A stretch of DNA of 64,000 bases from NCBI GenBank assembly GCA_933822405.4, contig CAKOGP040001001.1:94184-158183 (forward strand), written 5' to 3'. This DNA comes from Cylindrotheca closterium. Lineage: Eukaryota > Bacillariophyta > Bacillariophyceae > Bacillariales > Bacillariaceae. Numbering within the stretch: the stretch's first letter is position 1; each line of letters begins with the position of its first letter. The notes beneath the pieces are model-generated. The model saw nothing but the letters and a program-made list of their open reading frames with translations. It was not told where the DNA came from and did no database searches. The translations under genes and the position numbers were made by a program. Of this stretch, positions 44,127 through 53,583 are shown in pieces.

Positions 44127-44830
44127 ATGACCGAGGAGAGCTGGAATCTTTTGGATTCCATTGAGTCTATCACTCCACATTCAGATGAGTGGACGGCTGC
44201 TGCAAATGGTAAGAAAATCTGATGTGTTTGATGCTGAGCGAGGAGGAGGAGCCAAACAAAAAAAGAACAAGAAGAAGAAAAAACTATAGTGCCTGCATTC
44301 TGATTGTGATATCTATCATGCACCTCACGATGTCGAATTATCTGCGTTCTGTAGACGTTGCCAATCAGGAGACGGGAACTTGGACCCAAAACTACTCTAG
44401 AGGAAACCCACGAGATGTAGTGGACCACTTGATAGCGACAACTGCAACAGCTCCAACAAACATTGACATTTTGTTTGGAAGAGGCACGGGAAACCATAGT
44501 CATCCCGGAAATGTGATTCTTCGCATGGAAGTCGAGATCTATTTCTACCACCACAGCAGCTTAAGTAAACCAGAAAAAACTCTATTCATCCATGAGTGGA
44601 TTAAAATTCTACGGTCTCGAGGCATCCGATTCCTCAGACGAGACGAAAAGGGGGACCGCTGGCATAAGGTGAAGGAAGATGAAATCAAGAGTAAACTGGC
44701 CCATTGCTTTCGAACGGTCAGGAAAAGGAGGAATAAGCCTGCAAAGGAGCCAATAAATGGAACCAGGCAGGCCAGCAAGCAAGTCTGCAAACAGCCAAGA
44801 AGCCAAGAAATGGAACCAAGCACCAATTGA
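44127..44830 (+). CDS. DUF6824-domain protein (2 exons)
   Basis: Exon 1 is 44127-44208, the intron 44209-44354, exon 2 44355-44830; 185 residues. The donor GTAAG and the acceptor after CTGTAG agree in phase (1). The acidic first exon (MTEESWNLLDSIESI) is typical of short diatom regulators. Residues about 60-150 match DUF6824, widespread in diatoms: D-I-L-F-G-R-G-x-G-N-H-x-H-P-G-N, then Y-x-x-x-S-x-P-E-K-T, I-x-x-S-R-G-x-R-F-L-R, and W-H-K-V-K...K-L-A-H-x-F-R. The C-terminal 35 residues are basic (Lys/Arg/Gln). The function of the domain is unknown; a nuclear or nucleic-acid role is often suspected from its charge, but nothing here proves it. Confidence 0.8.
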
Positions 44831-45234
44831 AGCAAGGAGGGATGGAAAGCCACAAGTAGATGTCAAATCAAGACATCATTAAAAAAGAAGTAACCGATAC
44901 ACAGCACAGTGTGGTTCCATCATTTGATGTTATACTACTGTGATGATCATTCAGGTGTGATATCATACTGTACATATTTCTTCCCTTTTATCAAGACAGA
45001 AAAAGGCTCTTGCTTTTGTAATGACTACTATGACCCGCCCCCTGAATCTCATTTTTATTTTTTGTCGAAATCTGATTCTCACGAGACGTGTCTCATCTCG
45101 TCTCATCATCATCAATCTATCAGCATCTCCGGCGGGTAATAAGATACACAAGTGCAATGGTTCCCCTACTGTATTGCAAACACTAAAAGTAATACGACAT
45201 CGCATTGTTTTCCTGAATCAATCACCAACATTAA
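44831..45234. other. Intergenic
   Basis: Nothing recognised apart from the 3' flank of the DUF6824 gene and the probable promoter of the LRR gene at 45235. Confidence 0.45.
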
Positions 45235-46983
45235 ATGTCTAGTGATCGGCAGACTGCCAGGATGAAATTCTGGAATTCCATTTCCAAATCCAAACGTAAA
45301 CCAAGCAGGAGCAGCAGCAGCAGCAAGACTGAAGGGAACAATCAAAGGGCTGAGAAAGAAGAGGAGAAGGACATTATCTTTGTTTATAAGGGACAATCCA
45401 AGAAGCACTATCCCAACGATTTCACCCATGCTATCATTCACTCGTCAGTGCGAAAAATTGGAAAAGAAGCCTTCTTTAACTCTGAATCTCTCTACAGCAT
45501 TGCCATACCACCAAGAGTAAAGACCATTCGTCAGTCTGCCTTTGAAGAATGCAGTTCTCTAGTTCTTCTGGATTTGTACAATGGTTTGGAAACGATTGAA
45601 TATGCAGCCTTTCGTTCGTGCCGGTCACTGTTGGGGACTACTAGTACAGGTGTATTGCAACAAAACAAGGATAGTAGTAATAATGACCGCCGCACAATAT
45701 TTGTGATCCCAAAGACGGTGACGACGATTGGTGGTCATGCCTTCTTCAACTGTATTTCTCTCCAGCATGTACAATTTCACCAAGGACTACAGAGTATTGG
45801 TCGTGCGGCATTCTCAGCGTGCCGGTGGTTACTGGAAATCAAACTCCCATTGGGCCTGAAACACATTGGAAACTCGGCCTTTTGTCAATGCAAGAGCCTC
45901 CGCGCCGTATCCATACCGCCAACAGTGCACGCCATTGAAGATGGTGCCTTTCAATACTGTTCGGCCCTTGGTCAAGTGGATCTGGAAGAAGGCCTCAAGT
46001 CCATCGAGTCCACTGCCTTTGCAAGTTGTTCCGCATTGAGTGCCATTGCGTTGCCATCAAGCCTGGAGAAGATTGGATTCCGAGCCTTTTTGGGTTGTAC
46101 CAGTCTTGTTGGTGTGGAATTTCCAAGCGACTTTAGTGCCTGGTTTGGGGAAGATTGCTTTGCGCATTGCAATTCGTTAGTGAATGTCTCCCTTCCAGCC
46201 TCGGTCCATGCCTCATGTCCAAAGCAAGTCTTTGCGGGATGCGAAATGTTACCAGAACATCAGGCTCTGCGTCTACAAGAACGATTTGAATACTTTCCTG
46301 TGCACAGAGCCTGTTATTATGCATCCGTCGGCACGGTGTACGATTTAATTCTGGCGCTAGATTCCCATGGTGATGATCCCAAACTCCTCAAGGACCAGTT
46401 TGGTTTGACGGCCTTTCACATTGTGGCCACCTCGGCCCATCCCAGATTTGAAATGATGAGATGTTTGTTGGATAACTATCCAACCGAGATTTTGGAATAC
46501 AGCGACAAGACTGGCAGGACCATGCTAGACTACTTGATGATGCATTCGTCTTCCGCAAAAGTGATTCCATTGATCCAACTGGTACTCCAACGGACAATCG
46601 TGGACAAACTGTCATCTTGGGGTGTAGGACACACATGGGTGTCGAGCTTGTTGGGATGCTTGGAGTCGATCCAGAGTGATTATGATATTGAAACTCGATG
46701 CAAATATGTCCATGACTCTTTCTTTGGCGATGTGGGACACTGTATAAGACTAGAATCGACATCTTTATTCGAAGAGGCACTATGGAAGATGAGAATGATG
46801 ACAGTGGAGAAAGAAGAGATGCAAGGCAGGAATGACTATCGTCAACTCTGTCGATTTCATTGCGGAGCAGAAGTAGTGATTGGCAACGTCGCTCAATACT
46901 TGTGGAATGAAGACGAAAGCAAGGCCGATACTGCATTATCCATTTTCGGGAATCTTGTAACATCATTGAATAATTATGATTAG
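45235..46983 (+). CDS. BspA-like LRR protein with ankyrin-like C-terminal region, copy 3 (intact)
   Basis: A 582-residue intracellular-looking protein (no signal peptide). A basic Ser-rich head leads to IFVYKGQSKKHYPNDFTHAI at about residue 48, an entry motif shared by all four family members here. About ten LRR_5 units (roughly 60-345) follow, each like L-x-x-I-x-x-x-A-F-x-x-C-x-S-L, the BspA/TpLRR type seen in parasite and diatom surface or recognition proteins. Next comes HRACYYASVGTVYDLILALD and LTAFHIVATSAHPRFEMMRC, an ankyrin-like pair (about 365-440). A conserved end domain follows with SFFGDVGHCIRLESTSLFEE and CRFHCGAEVVIGNVAQYLW. Between LRR 3 and 4 a 15-20 residue Asn/Ser/Asp-rich insert (LQQNKDSSNND) interrupts the repeats. 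The ligand is unknown. It converges on the 47068-47874 gene, 84 bases apart. Confidence 0.85.
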   Translation: MSSDRQTARMKFWNSISKSKRKPSRSSSSSKTEGNNQRAEKEEEKDIIFVYKGQSKKHYPNDFTHAIIHSSVRKIGKEAFFNSESLYSIAIPPRVKTIRQSAFEECSSLVLLDLYNGLETIEYAAFRSCRSLLGTTSTGVLQQNKDSSNNDRRTIFVIPKTVTTIGGHAFFNCISLQHVQFHQGLQSIGRAAFSACRWLLEIKLPLGLKHIGNSAFCQCKSLRAVSIPPTVHAIEDGAFQYCSALGQVDLEEGLKSIESTAFASCSALSAIALPSSLEKIGFRAFLGCTSLVGVEFPSDFSAWFGEDCFAHCNSLVNVSLPASVHASCPKQVFAGCEMLPEHQALRLQERFEYFPVHRACYYASVGTVYDLILALDSHGDDPKLLKDQFGLTAFHIVATSAHPRFEMMRCLLDNYPTEILEYSDKTGRTMLDYLMMHSSSAKVIPLIQLVLQRTIVDKLSSWGVGHTWVSSLLGCLESIQSDYDIETRCKYVHDSFFGDVGHCIRLESTSLFEEALWKMRMMTVEKEEMQGRNDYRQLCRFHCGAEVVIGNVAQYLWNEDESKADTALSIFGNLVTSLNNYD

Positions 46984-47067
46984 TTAATAATATTATGATG
47001 TCAATGACGAAACTGGGCACTCTTTGCCTTCATCATTATTCTAGTTAAAATCCAAGTCATTACACGT

Positions 47068-47874
47068 TTACCATAGTAGGCATGCGCTGAGGACCAGCAC
47101 GATTCTGACCATGACACCGTGTTTGCGACTTCTGGAGCTACTGCTATCAGTACTAGATTCCTCTTCACCTTGTGGTGGTCTCCCGTCGTTGCCACCTTCG
47201 GGGGCGTCGTCTAACTGCATGATGGAAGGTTTCGCAGTTGGCGCAGTACTAGGCATCGTCGTCCCCGTCGTTTGTCCAGTAGTAACGTTTGTCCGCTCGC
47301 CATCCAGGTCACAGTAATCCTCCGAGAGCCAGTCATACGTCGTTCCCTCGGTGGACAGCGCCGATGCCAACACTAAACAGTTTTCACTGTACTCGGCTAG
47401 CCCTTGGTCAATGGAAAGACCGCAAACCTCGGCACTATCGTAATACGAGCATTGCAATCTCCAGGTGCAAGTGGTAATGTTTTGCATATTATTGCCACAA
47501 CCTTCCATCTTGCTAAACTCGGCGTACACATGAGTGGCATTGTGAAAACACAACTCTCGTTGTTCTGGTGCCGACAAGGCCAAAAACTGGCGTTGAAGAG
47601 GAGTCGACGGTTCTGTGCCCACAGAACTACAATGACTGTGATTTGTAACCATTAATAATGGAGTAGTGGCATTGTCCACCAGGTCTCGTCGTCCATGTCT
47701 TGTTGTTGTGAATGCGCCGGTGCTGAGGTCGAGGTCATCGTTTATTGCCATAATGACGCCAACATCATCGTTGAAGGGGGCAGATCTACAATCTCCCAGT
47801 AACAACAGTAAAGTGACTATTCCTACTAGAATTTTCTGGCCGCTCAATTCTGAAATACCGGTGGTTCGGCACAT
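47068..47874 (-). CDS. Secreted, probably GPI-anchored Cys-containing surface protein
   Basis: A 268-residue protein without a family I recognise. The N-terminal signal peptide (KILVGIVTLLLLLGDCRSA, ending near residue 32) and a hydrophobic C-terminus (MVRIVLVLSACLLW) after a Ser-rich, Thr-rich, acidic stalk fit the GPI-anchor pattern. The likely omega site is in the Ser cluster at about 242-247. The middle third has about eight Cys (CFHNATHVYAEFSKMEGC, CTWRLQCSYYDSAEVCGL, YCDLDG) and several N-x-T/S glycosylation sequons, so it is probably an extracellular disulfide-bonded domain. Function unknown. Confidence 0.7.
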   Translation of the reverse strand: MCRTTGISELSGQKILVGIVTLLLLLGDCRSAPFNDDVGVIMAINDDLDLSTGAFTTTRHGRRDLVDNATTPLLMVTNHSHCSSVGTEPSTPLQRQFLALSAPEQRELCFHNATHVYAEFSKMEGCGNNMQNITTCTWRLQCSYYDSAEVCGLSIDQGLAEYSENCLVLASALSTEGTTYDWLSEDYCDLDGERTNVTTGQTTGTTMPSTAPTAKPSIMQLDDAPEGGNDGRPPQGEEESSTDSSSSRSRKHGVMVRIVLVLSACLLW

Positions 47875-48748
47875 GATGAATTGAATTGTATACCATAAGG
47901 TCGATATTGGTCAATATTTTGATCCAACGTGTGCGATAAAGATAAGACGAGATCTTGACTCGATGTTGTTGCGGATATGCGTACTGACATTCGACTAGCA
48001 GGAGCCGTCAGTACACGTGTACTACATTCGTCGACGGATTATCCATGATTTTAACCGTTTCCTGGTCAGACAATACACATACAAATCAATACATTCGTAG
48101 ATCCAGTATACCGGTACCTAGTAAAAAAATGTACGTGAAATCGACTACACTGACTACTCCAAAATAGTACTGTACCTACAACCTCTAAATACAACTCTCC
48201 AAGTTTGGCCACCAAACACCTAAACACATAGTTGGAAGTCATAAGAAGATGTCCAATAGGAGTATATGTGGGGAAAGTGTTGTTGGAAGCCATTTTCCTA
48301 CAGGTACAGACGTTCAAACATAGAGCTTTTTTAGTTTCTCTCACGTATATCCAGTATATTTGCTACAGGGATGGGAAACACAACATCAATTATCAAGAAG
48401 TGGTCCAACCAATTATTCACACATAGGAAAGTGTTTTCAAATCTATTGCATTCAATTGTGGGCCCTCGTATTATCGATAATGCCTCTGAACAGCAGATAT
48501 AGATCTGGACCTGTAAATCAGTTTGACTAATTTGACTACGTAGAGTTTGTACCAGGTCTACACGAAATGTATTGATTTGTATTCTCTGACCAGGAAACGG
48601 TTTTCATGTACCTAGGGCATTTATTCAATATTTTATAATGCTTGCACTCCAACCTGATGATCGCAAATAACGCCGTTCACAAAATTTACACGGCAAAACA
48701 CAATCGCACCCACACTACTTATATTCTATATATGTATATCCACGTTGT
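47875..48748. other. Intergenic, no gene recognised
   Basis: AT-rich, with ATACCGGTAC near 48111 and scattered GTAC palindromes. A word of about 18 bases appears in inverted form near 48055 and 48592 (CGTTTCCTGGTCAGA and TCTGACCAGGAAACG). Confidence 0.5.
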
Positions 48749-50158
48749 TCATGCGCCAAGTTTACAGTAGACGCCATGAAGCATGGCAAGTGCCACTTCT
48801 TCACTTGTACAAGTTTTTCTATTGCATTGTTCGTTGATCTGTACCGATACCGACTCTTTTGGCCGCAAGAAAAACGGGGCGCTAATACGTCGTTGCTTTG
48901 GTGCTTGTTGTTGTTCCAATAAGCTCTGATGCTGGTGCACCCTCGGGACCACTTGATGGATGCAGGCCATACCGCCATCTATTCCCAGTAGCATGTCCAT
49001 TGCCTTTCCTGTCATCATGAGACAATACTGCGAATGATTTTGCCCCTCATCCTCATGTGCCAATAAAGCATCATTGACAACTGCATCCGGGGCCAGCCAC
49101 TTTTGGTGGAGTGGATCAAAGATCAAAAGTCCTGGTGTCGGACTGACGGGGATGCAAGTGACCAGACTCCAGTCGGTATGCGAACGGAGCAGAGGAGATG
49201 ATGATTCCTTTGTGGCATGGTCGTTACTAGTAGTATTGGTCCCATCCAGTGGCCGATACTGGCAGAGACGATGATTGCAGCATCCAAAGTCATCGAGGAT
49301 GTATCCATTCAACAGTGATTTCATTTCGTGGATTGGTCGTTGCAATCCTCCAGACGCCAAGATGATTGCAAACATTTTGGACAAGTCCGAGAGAGCATGA
49401 AAGGAATCTTCGACTGCACTTGCTGCAGGGTGATTACACCCAAGGGAGTCTTGTATGGTAGTTGGCATGACGCTCTTGGTTTCTGAATCCAAGTAAGTTT
49501 GAACAAAGTCGTAGCCGCCTGCATCCGATGACTGATCGGGCCGAACCAAGTGCTGTCGCATCAAGAGAGGCTCGTCTGACGAATCATTGTTGGTATCGCC
49601 AGCACTTGTGCCAGTACCGACATTCGTTTCATTCGTTGCGGCATCCAGTTTTCTGTAGAATGCTTCCATACAAGACCACATGCCTCTGAGAGTAGACGTA
49701 TATTGGCTATTCGAATCGAACTTCACCAAACAGCATCCTCCTCGCAATTGGACTTTTTGAAAGAACCGTAGACGTTCTTCTTGTAAGTATCTCATGGCAG
49801 GATTTGCACTTTCTGAAGAAGCATATAAGTCTTGTAGGTACTCCAATTCAACAATGGGCGGTAACTTCTCGACGTCAATAAGGTGATCCTCAAAGACAGA
49901 AAGATCAATCGGGATCTGATCGGCTCTATCAATTCGATCATCCTGCATATCATCGAAGTAATCCAGTGCTGTTTTCTCTTCCTCAATCGTTGGTGATGTT
50001 GTCCCCGGTGTCATCGACAGTATTATTGGTATTGAGTGTTTGGCAGGAGAAGAAGAAGTCATAATAGTAGTGATGGAATCACCAGGGATCATCGTTACAA
50101 GACCATCTGCTTTTGAAACAAAGTCAAAGAGGGTCCATAGAAGAATCGCTCGCTTCAT
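48749..50158 (-). CDS. 2-oxoglutarate/Fe(II)-dependent oxygenase, isopenicillin-N-synthase-like
   Basis: A 469-residue protein. It starts with a short hydrophobic signal-like segment (MKRAILLWTLFDFVSKADG). The C-terminal half carries the double-stranded beta-helix motifs. These are H-T-D in RSHTDWSLVTCIPV (about residues 327-329, HxD iron ligands), PGLLIFDPLHQKWLAP (a core strand pair as in IPNS-like enzymes), the distal His in IHQVVPR (about 400), and R-x-S in RRISAPFFLRP (about 425, 2-oxoglutarate carboxylate). The order and spacing fit the family. It should use molecular oxygen and 2-oxoglutarate to oxidise an unknown substrate. Asn/Thr-rich insertions lengthen loops. The gene is divergent to 50608-51786, sharing a 449-base promoter region. 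Confidence 0.8.
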   Translation of the reverse strand: MKRAILLWTLFDFVSKADGLVTMIPGDSITTIMTSSSPAKHSIPIILSMTPGTTSPTIEEEKTALDYFDDMQDDRIDRADQIPIDLSVFEDHLIDVEKLPPIVELEYLQDLYASSESANPAMRYLQEERLRFFQKVQLRGGCCLVKFDSNSQYTSTLRGMWSCMEAFYRKLDAATNETNVGTGTSAGDTNNDSSDEPLLMRQHLVRPDQSSDAGGYDFVQTYLDSETKSVMPTTIQDSLGCNHPAASAVEDSFHALSDLSKMFAIILASGGLQRPIHEMKSLLNGYILDDFGCCNHRLCQYRPLDGTNTTSNDHATKESSSPLLRSHTDWSLVTCIPVSPTPGLLIFDPLHQKWLAPDAVVNDALLAHEDEGQNHSQYCLMMTGKAMDMLLGIDGGMACIHQVVPRVHQHQSLLEQQQAPKQRRISAPFFLRPKESVSVQINEQCNRKTCTSEEVALAMLHGVYCKLGA

Positions 50159-50607
50159 CGCTGTTGTTACTATTCTTTGTGACTGAAGCTACCCATTGCA
50201 ATATTTGTGAGTCGAATGCGGTCTATAGCTATCTTGCATACATACCGGTATTATTGTGGTGATGATGCGAGGAACGGTGTTGTTTCGGACTAAAACAGTT
50301 TCCATTTTGGCGGGCGAATGAAAGCGCGGTCATCCGCATTATTTCGATAGCGCGCGCAATGAACATCGCGCAAATAACTCACACTGTACATCATACAGTA
50401 TCTGATACATGTCCAAACGTGCCTACCAACTACTACTGCCGCATTATTCTTCAACTAATCTCAAAATCTGCAACGTCGTCGCAGCTCCACACTTATTCCG
50501 AATGGCAATTATTATTGTTCTATATCATTATTGTCCTTATTGGAGGGATGCACAATCTGCTACATTACTTTGCCAAGAGCAGTATCTTCATACTATCAGC
50601 AACAACA

Positions 50608-51050
50608 ATGGGCATTAGCAGCAGCAGGATGAGTCTGTTTCATCAGTTTGCTTTGTTGGTTATGGGCAATCACAATAACAATGACAATAACAAACATACA
50701 AATGATGACCCATCATCACAACTCAAAGAAGATGACGCATCATCGTCATCGACCAAACTCTCAAAGCTCGACAATTCGGTTGATGGTTGGATATCAGAAA
50801 CAGAGAGAACTCTGGTCTTATCGAAAAACACGGACTCGTCCAATCTTCCTCGTTGGCTTGTGCAAGAGCTCTTATTTTTGGACGATGATGCGACTGGTGG
50901 CGACGACGAGGAGGAGGAGGATTGTCACAGGATGGAAACTCATCTGATAAACAACGAAAATACGAAGGAAGATTTTCTGATAAAAGGCGTCCCACAACGA
51001 CCACTCTACAAGGAATTGGCATTACGCTTGTTTCGATGGAATCAACGGAT

Positions 51051-51088
<38 letters not shown>

Positions 51089-51786
51089 CAAAGGCAACCG
51101 TGACAACGACAACGAAACAGGAGGAATCATCCTCATCATCACCGATCCCATTGTTGGTACCTGCCGAACAAATTAATTTGGAAGAACTAGACACTGCCAC
51201 AAACTGGGCTCTATCGTGTACTCCGCCACCATGTTCGGTCCATGAACTTGGTCCCTGGTTTCAGCAAGTAGACTCATTTTCCATTCTTCGATTGTTGGGT
51301 ATGCGACACACCATTGGGAGTCACAATGATAATGATGATGATGATGATGATGATGATGAGGATGATTCCAAGATGATTCCATCACGGCACCGATTGTTGC
51401 AAGCTTGTCGTGCGATTCACAAACCGAATCGATCCAAATTGACGGTCGCGGCCCGGGCTCGATCCAAGCATGCGCATCGGGCGGGGCAAGCCTTATCCTA
51501 CTTTGGAACGGCGACTGGACCCGCCGAGGTGCAGAACGAACAAACCGAGGCCATTCTTCAGAAACTCTTGGCAGATGCCATTTGGATCAATCGGCATCGG
51601 TTTGTGGGCCTGCAGGATGGAGCAGTGGCCCTTGAAATTCGAGTGCTGGAAGGATATGGAGCTCGTTGGATTCTGGACAACAACAACAACAACAGCAACA
51701 ACAATAGTAATAGTAGTACTATTACCTTTCGTGGATTTTTGGAACCCCAAATGAAAGATGGTCACGAACGAAAATGGCGGCATTGA
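50608..51786 (+). CDS. Conserved eukaryotic protein of unknown function with low-complexity inserts
   Basis: About 392 residues from the ATG at 50608; the same frame is open from an ATG at 50359 (475 residues), so the start is unsure. The C-terminal 130 residues are the conserved part: LTVAARARSKHAHRAGQALS, NEQTEAILQKLLADAIWINR, LEIRVLEGYGARW and TFRGFLEPQMKDGHERKWRH. From memory this resembles an uncharacterised family also present in plants (motif G-x-G-A-R-W...GFLEP-x-M-x-x-G-H-x-x-x-W-x-H), not checked. Inserted runs interrupt it: poly-Gln from CAA repeats at about 51050-51090, poly-Asp from GAT repeats at about 51327-51362, and Asn/Ser before the last motif. No signal peptide, no catalytic motif recognised. 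Confidence 0.7.
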
Positions 51787-51886
51787 TTGACAAACTGCAA
51801 ACCTTTTGCAAAAATGTATTTATATATTATATATATTAAAATAATAATTGTTCCCCTCTAGTCCTGAATAAGCAATCACTCGTCTC

Positions 51887-53134
51887 TTACTTTGCCGATT
51901 GTTTCATAAACAAAGCTCCAGTGGCAACTGCTGCTGCCGCTGCAAAGAGGCTCCGTTCCATCAAGGTACTCTTGGTAGGATGTGGGATTATAATCTTGGT
52001 CAAGATGCGTAGCAGCAATTTCGTCTTGGGGACTACCGCGCCCTTATTCAATATCTTCAAGGTAATGGGCATTTGCTGACGTTCCCATTCCCATCGTGTC
52101 AATCGTCGAAAGAATCCGCACATGGAATCCAATTGGAGTGACGTGGCATTGTACAGATCCATCACTTGCATGGTTTGCTGGTATTCATCGGGTTTGTTTT
52201 TCTTCAAATGCTCCAACACTGATTCGTCCAGCAAGACTTGCGACGGAAGGTAACCTGCCCCATTTACCATGAGGGCCTCCAACGACAAGAGGGTGTATCC
52301 CATGGCCGCAAAGAGTTCGACCATGTGGCACCATCCCATGGCAAACTTACGTTCCGGTTCTGGTAACAAGGCTTCTTCTTGCCGATTATGTTCGACACCA
52401 GCATGAATGATATCCGTATGGGCTTCCCAAAGTGCTCGGTACACTTCGATGAGCGCTTCTCGTTCCAAGGTTTCTTTTGTTTCGGCATCCTGCTCTTCCT
52501 GACTAGCGGCGGCGCTGCTTTCCATGGTAGTTAGATACTTGGCATGAGGTCCAATCCAAAACTCATACCAAACCTCGACGCAAATTTGGAATCCAGGATC
52601 CTCTTCAATATTTTTACGCCAGGTATCCAATTTGATAGAAGGAACGAGATTTGCCTTCATGGCTCCCATATAGGCGGCAACAGAAAAATTGGCATTCATG
52701 TTTCCATACCATGCTGCGGTCGATATTATGGTAGTAGGAAGATTGGTGGTAGTTTTGGGTGCAATTGTAGATCCACCAGAGTAGGACAATCGTCCAGTCC
52801 TCCATTGCCAGTCCAACTGTGCCAAATAGGCCCAATACCAATGTTTTTCAGAATAGTTCTTTTCTCCCCAACAATTAGATTTGGATCCAGCGGTGTTCCT
52901 GATCAAACATTTCCCTAGCGCCATGCGATGACCAAAGTCAAAGGGATCCATCGTATCGCCAGAAGAAGAAATAGGAATGGATGGGACAATCGTTTCGTCG
53001 TCCCAATAATCAGCGTAGCAGGTTTGGTCAAAGGATGAAATGCCACCCTCTTGCCACGCTTTTAGTTCAAATTTCTTGGACTTCTGCTGCTGCTGCTGCT
53101 GCTGCTTTGGGATTTCTTCTGTTGGTAGACACAT
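51887..53134 (-). CDS. LEG1-family (DUF781) protein
   Basis: A 415-residue protein resembling LEG1 (liver-enriched gene 1, human C6orf58, DUF781). Conserved points are QLDWQWRTGRL (family G/D-W-Q-x-R-T-G-R-L), AWYGNMNANFSVAAYMGAMK (W-x-x-x-L/M-N-x-x-x-x-x-x-P/A-x-L/M-x-A), F-x-x-C-V, LWEAHTDIIHAGVEHNRQEE (LWAAH), and W-x-x-x-V-E-x-x-A-A followed by GYLPSQVLLDESV. Animal LEG1 proteins are secreted and take part in liver development in zebrafish; they carry N-terminal signals, which I do not see here. Instead a poly-Gln run (residues 11-17) and a C-terminal hydrophobic tail (RSLFAAAAAVATGALFM) suggest a tail anchor. Role in diatoms is unknown. It converges on the 50608 gene (100 bases apart). 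Confidence 0.75.
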   Translation of the reverse strand: MCLPTEEIPKQQQQQQQKSKKFELKAWQEGGISSFDQTCYADYWDDETIVPSIPISSSGDTMDPFDFGHRMALGKCLIRNTAGSKSNCWGEKNYSEKHWYWAYLAQLDWQWRTGRLSYSGGSTIAPKTTTNLPTTIISTAAWYGNMNANFSVAAYMGAMKANLVPSIKLDTWRKNIEEDPGFQICVEVWYEFWIGPHAKYLTTMESSAAASQEEQDAETKETLEREALIEVYRALWEAHTDIIHAGVEHNRQEEALLPEPERKFAMGWCHMVELFAAMGYTLLSLEALMVNGAGYLPSQVLLDESVLEHLKKNKPDEYQQTMQVMDLYNATSLQLDSMCGFFRRLTRWEWERQQMPITLKILNKGAVVPKTKLLLRILTKIIIPHPTKSTLMERSLFAAAAAVATGALFMKQSAK

Positions 53135-53583
53135 GGTTGATTCTTGTTGTTGTTATGTTTGCAAATGCGTGCTTTCGTTATATTGCTACCGGTACCGGTG
53201 CAGAGGACAAGGGCGTTTCCCAAACGAGAACGATGAGGATTCGTATTTTTTTAATATTTTTTTAAAATACATCGTGTCGACGTCATCCAAGACTCACTCG
53301 ATCTTTTATATTGCGTCGCCATCATCGTGATCGTATCGTCGTCGATGGACAGATTTAGTCGCTCGTTGATCTGTTACCGGCACGCGCATGCAAGCGAACT
53401 TCGCCCGAATTTTCGCAGCATTTTGAAGCGAACACTACGCTAATATATTGAATATACTACAATATTCCGGTACCTATTACTGTATACTGCTGTCAACGCT
53501 GAAGTCAATTACTACTGTAGTATAGCACAGTATTCTCTTCTTTCCCTCACGATAAGCCTAATGGTGGTGCGTAACGCAACAAG
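53135..53583. other. Divergent spacer with TACCGGTACCGGTG palindrome
   Basis: Between divergent starts at 53134 and 53584, so it likely holds both promoters. The palindromic run lies at 53192-53205. No gene recognised. Confidence 0.45.
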
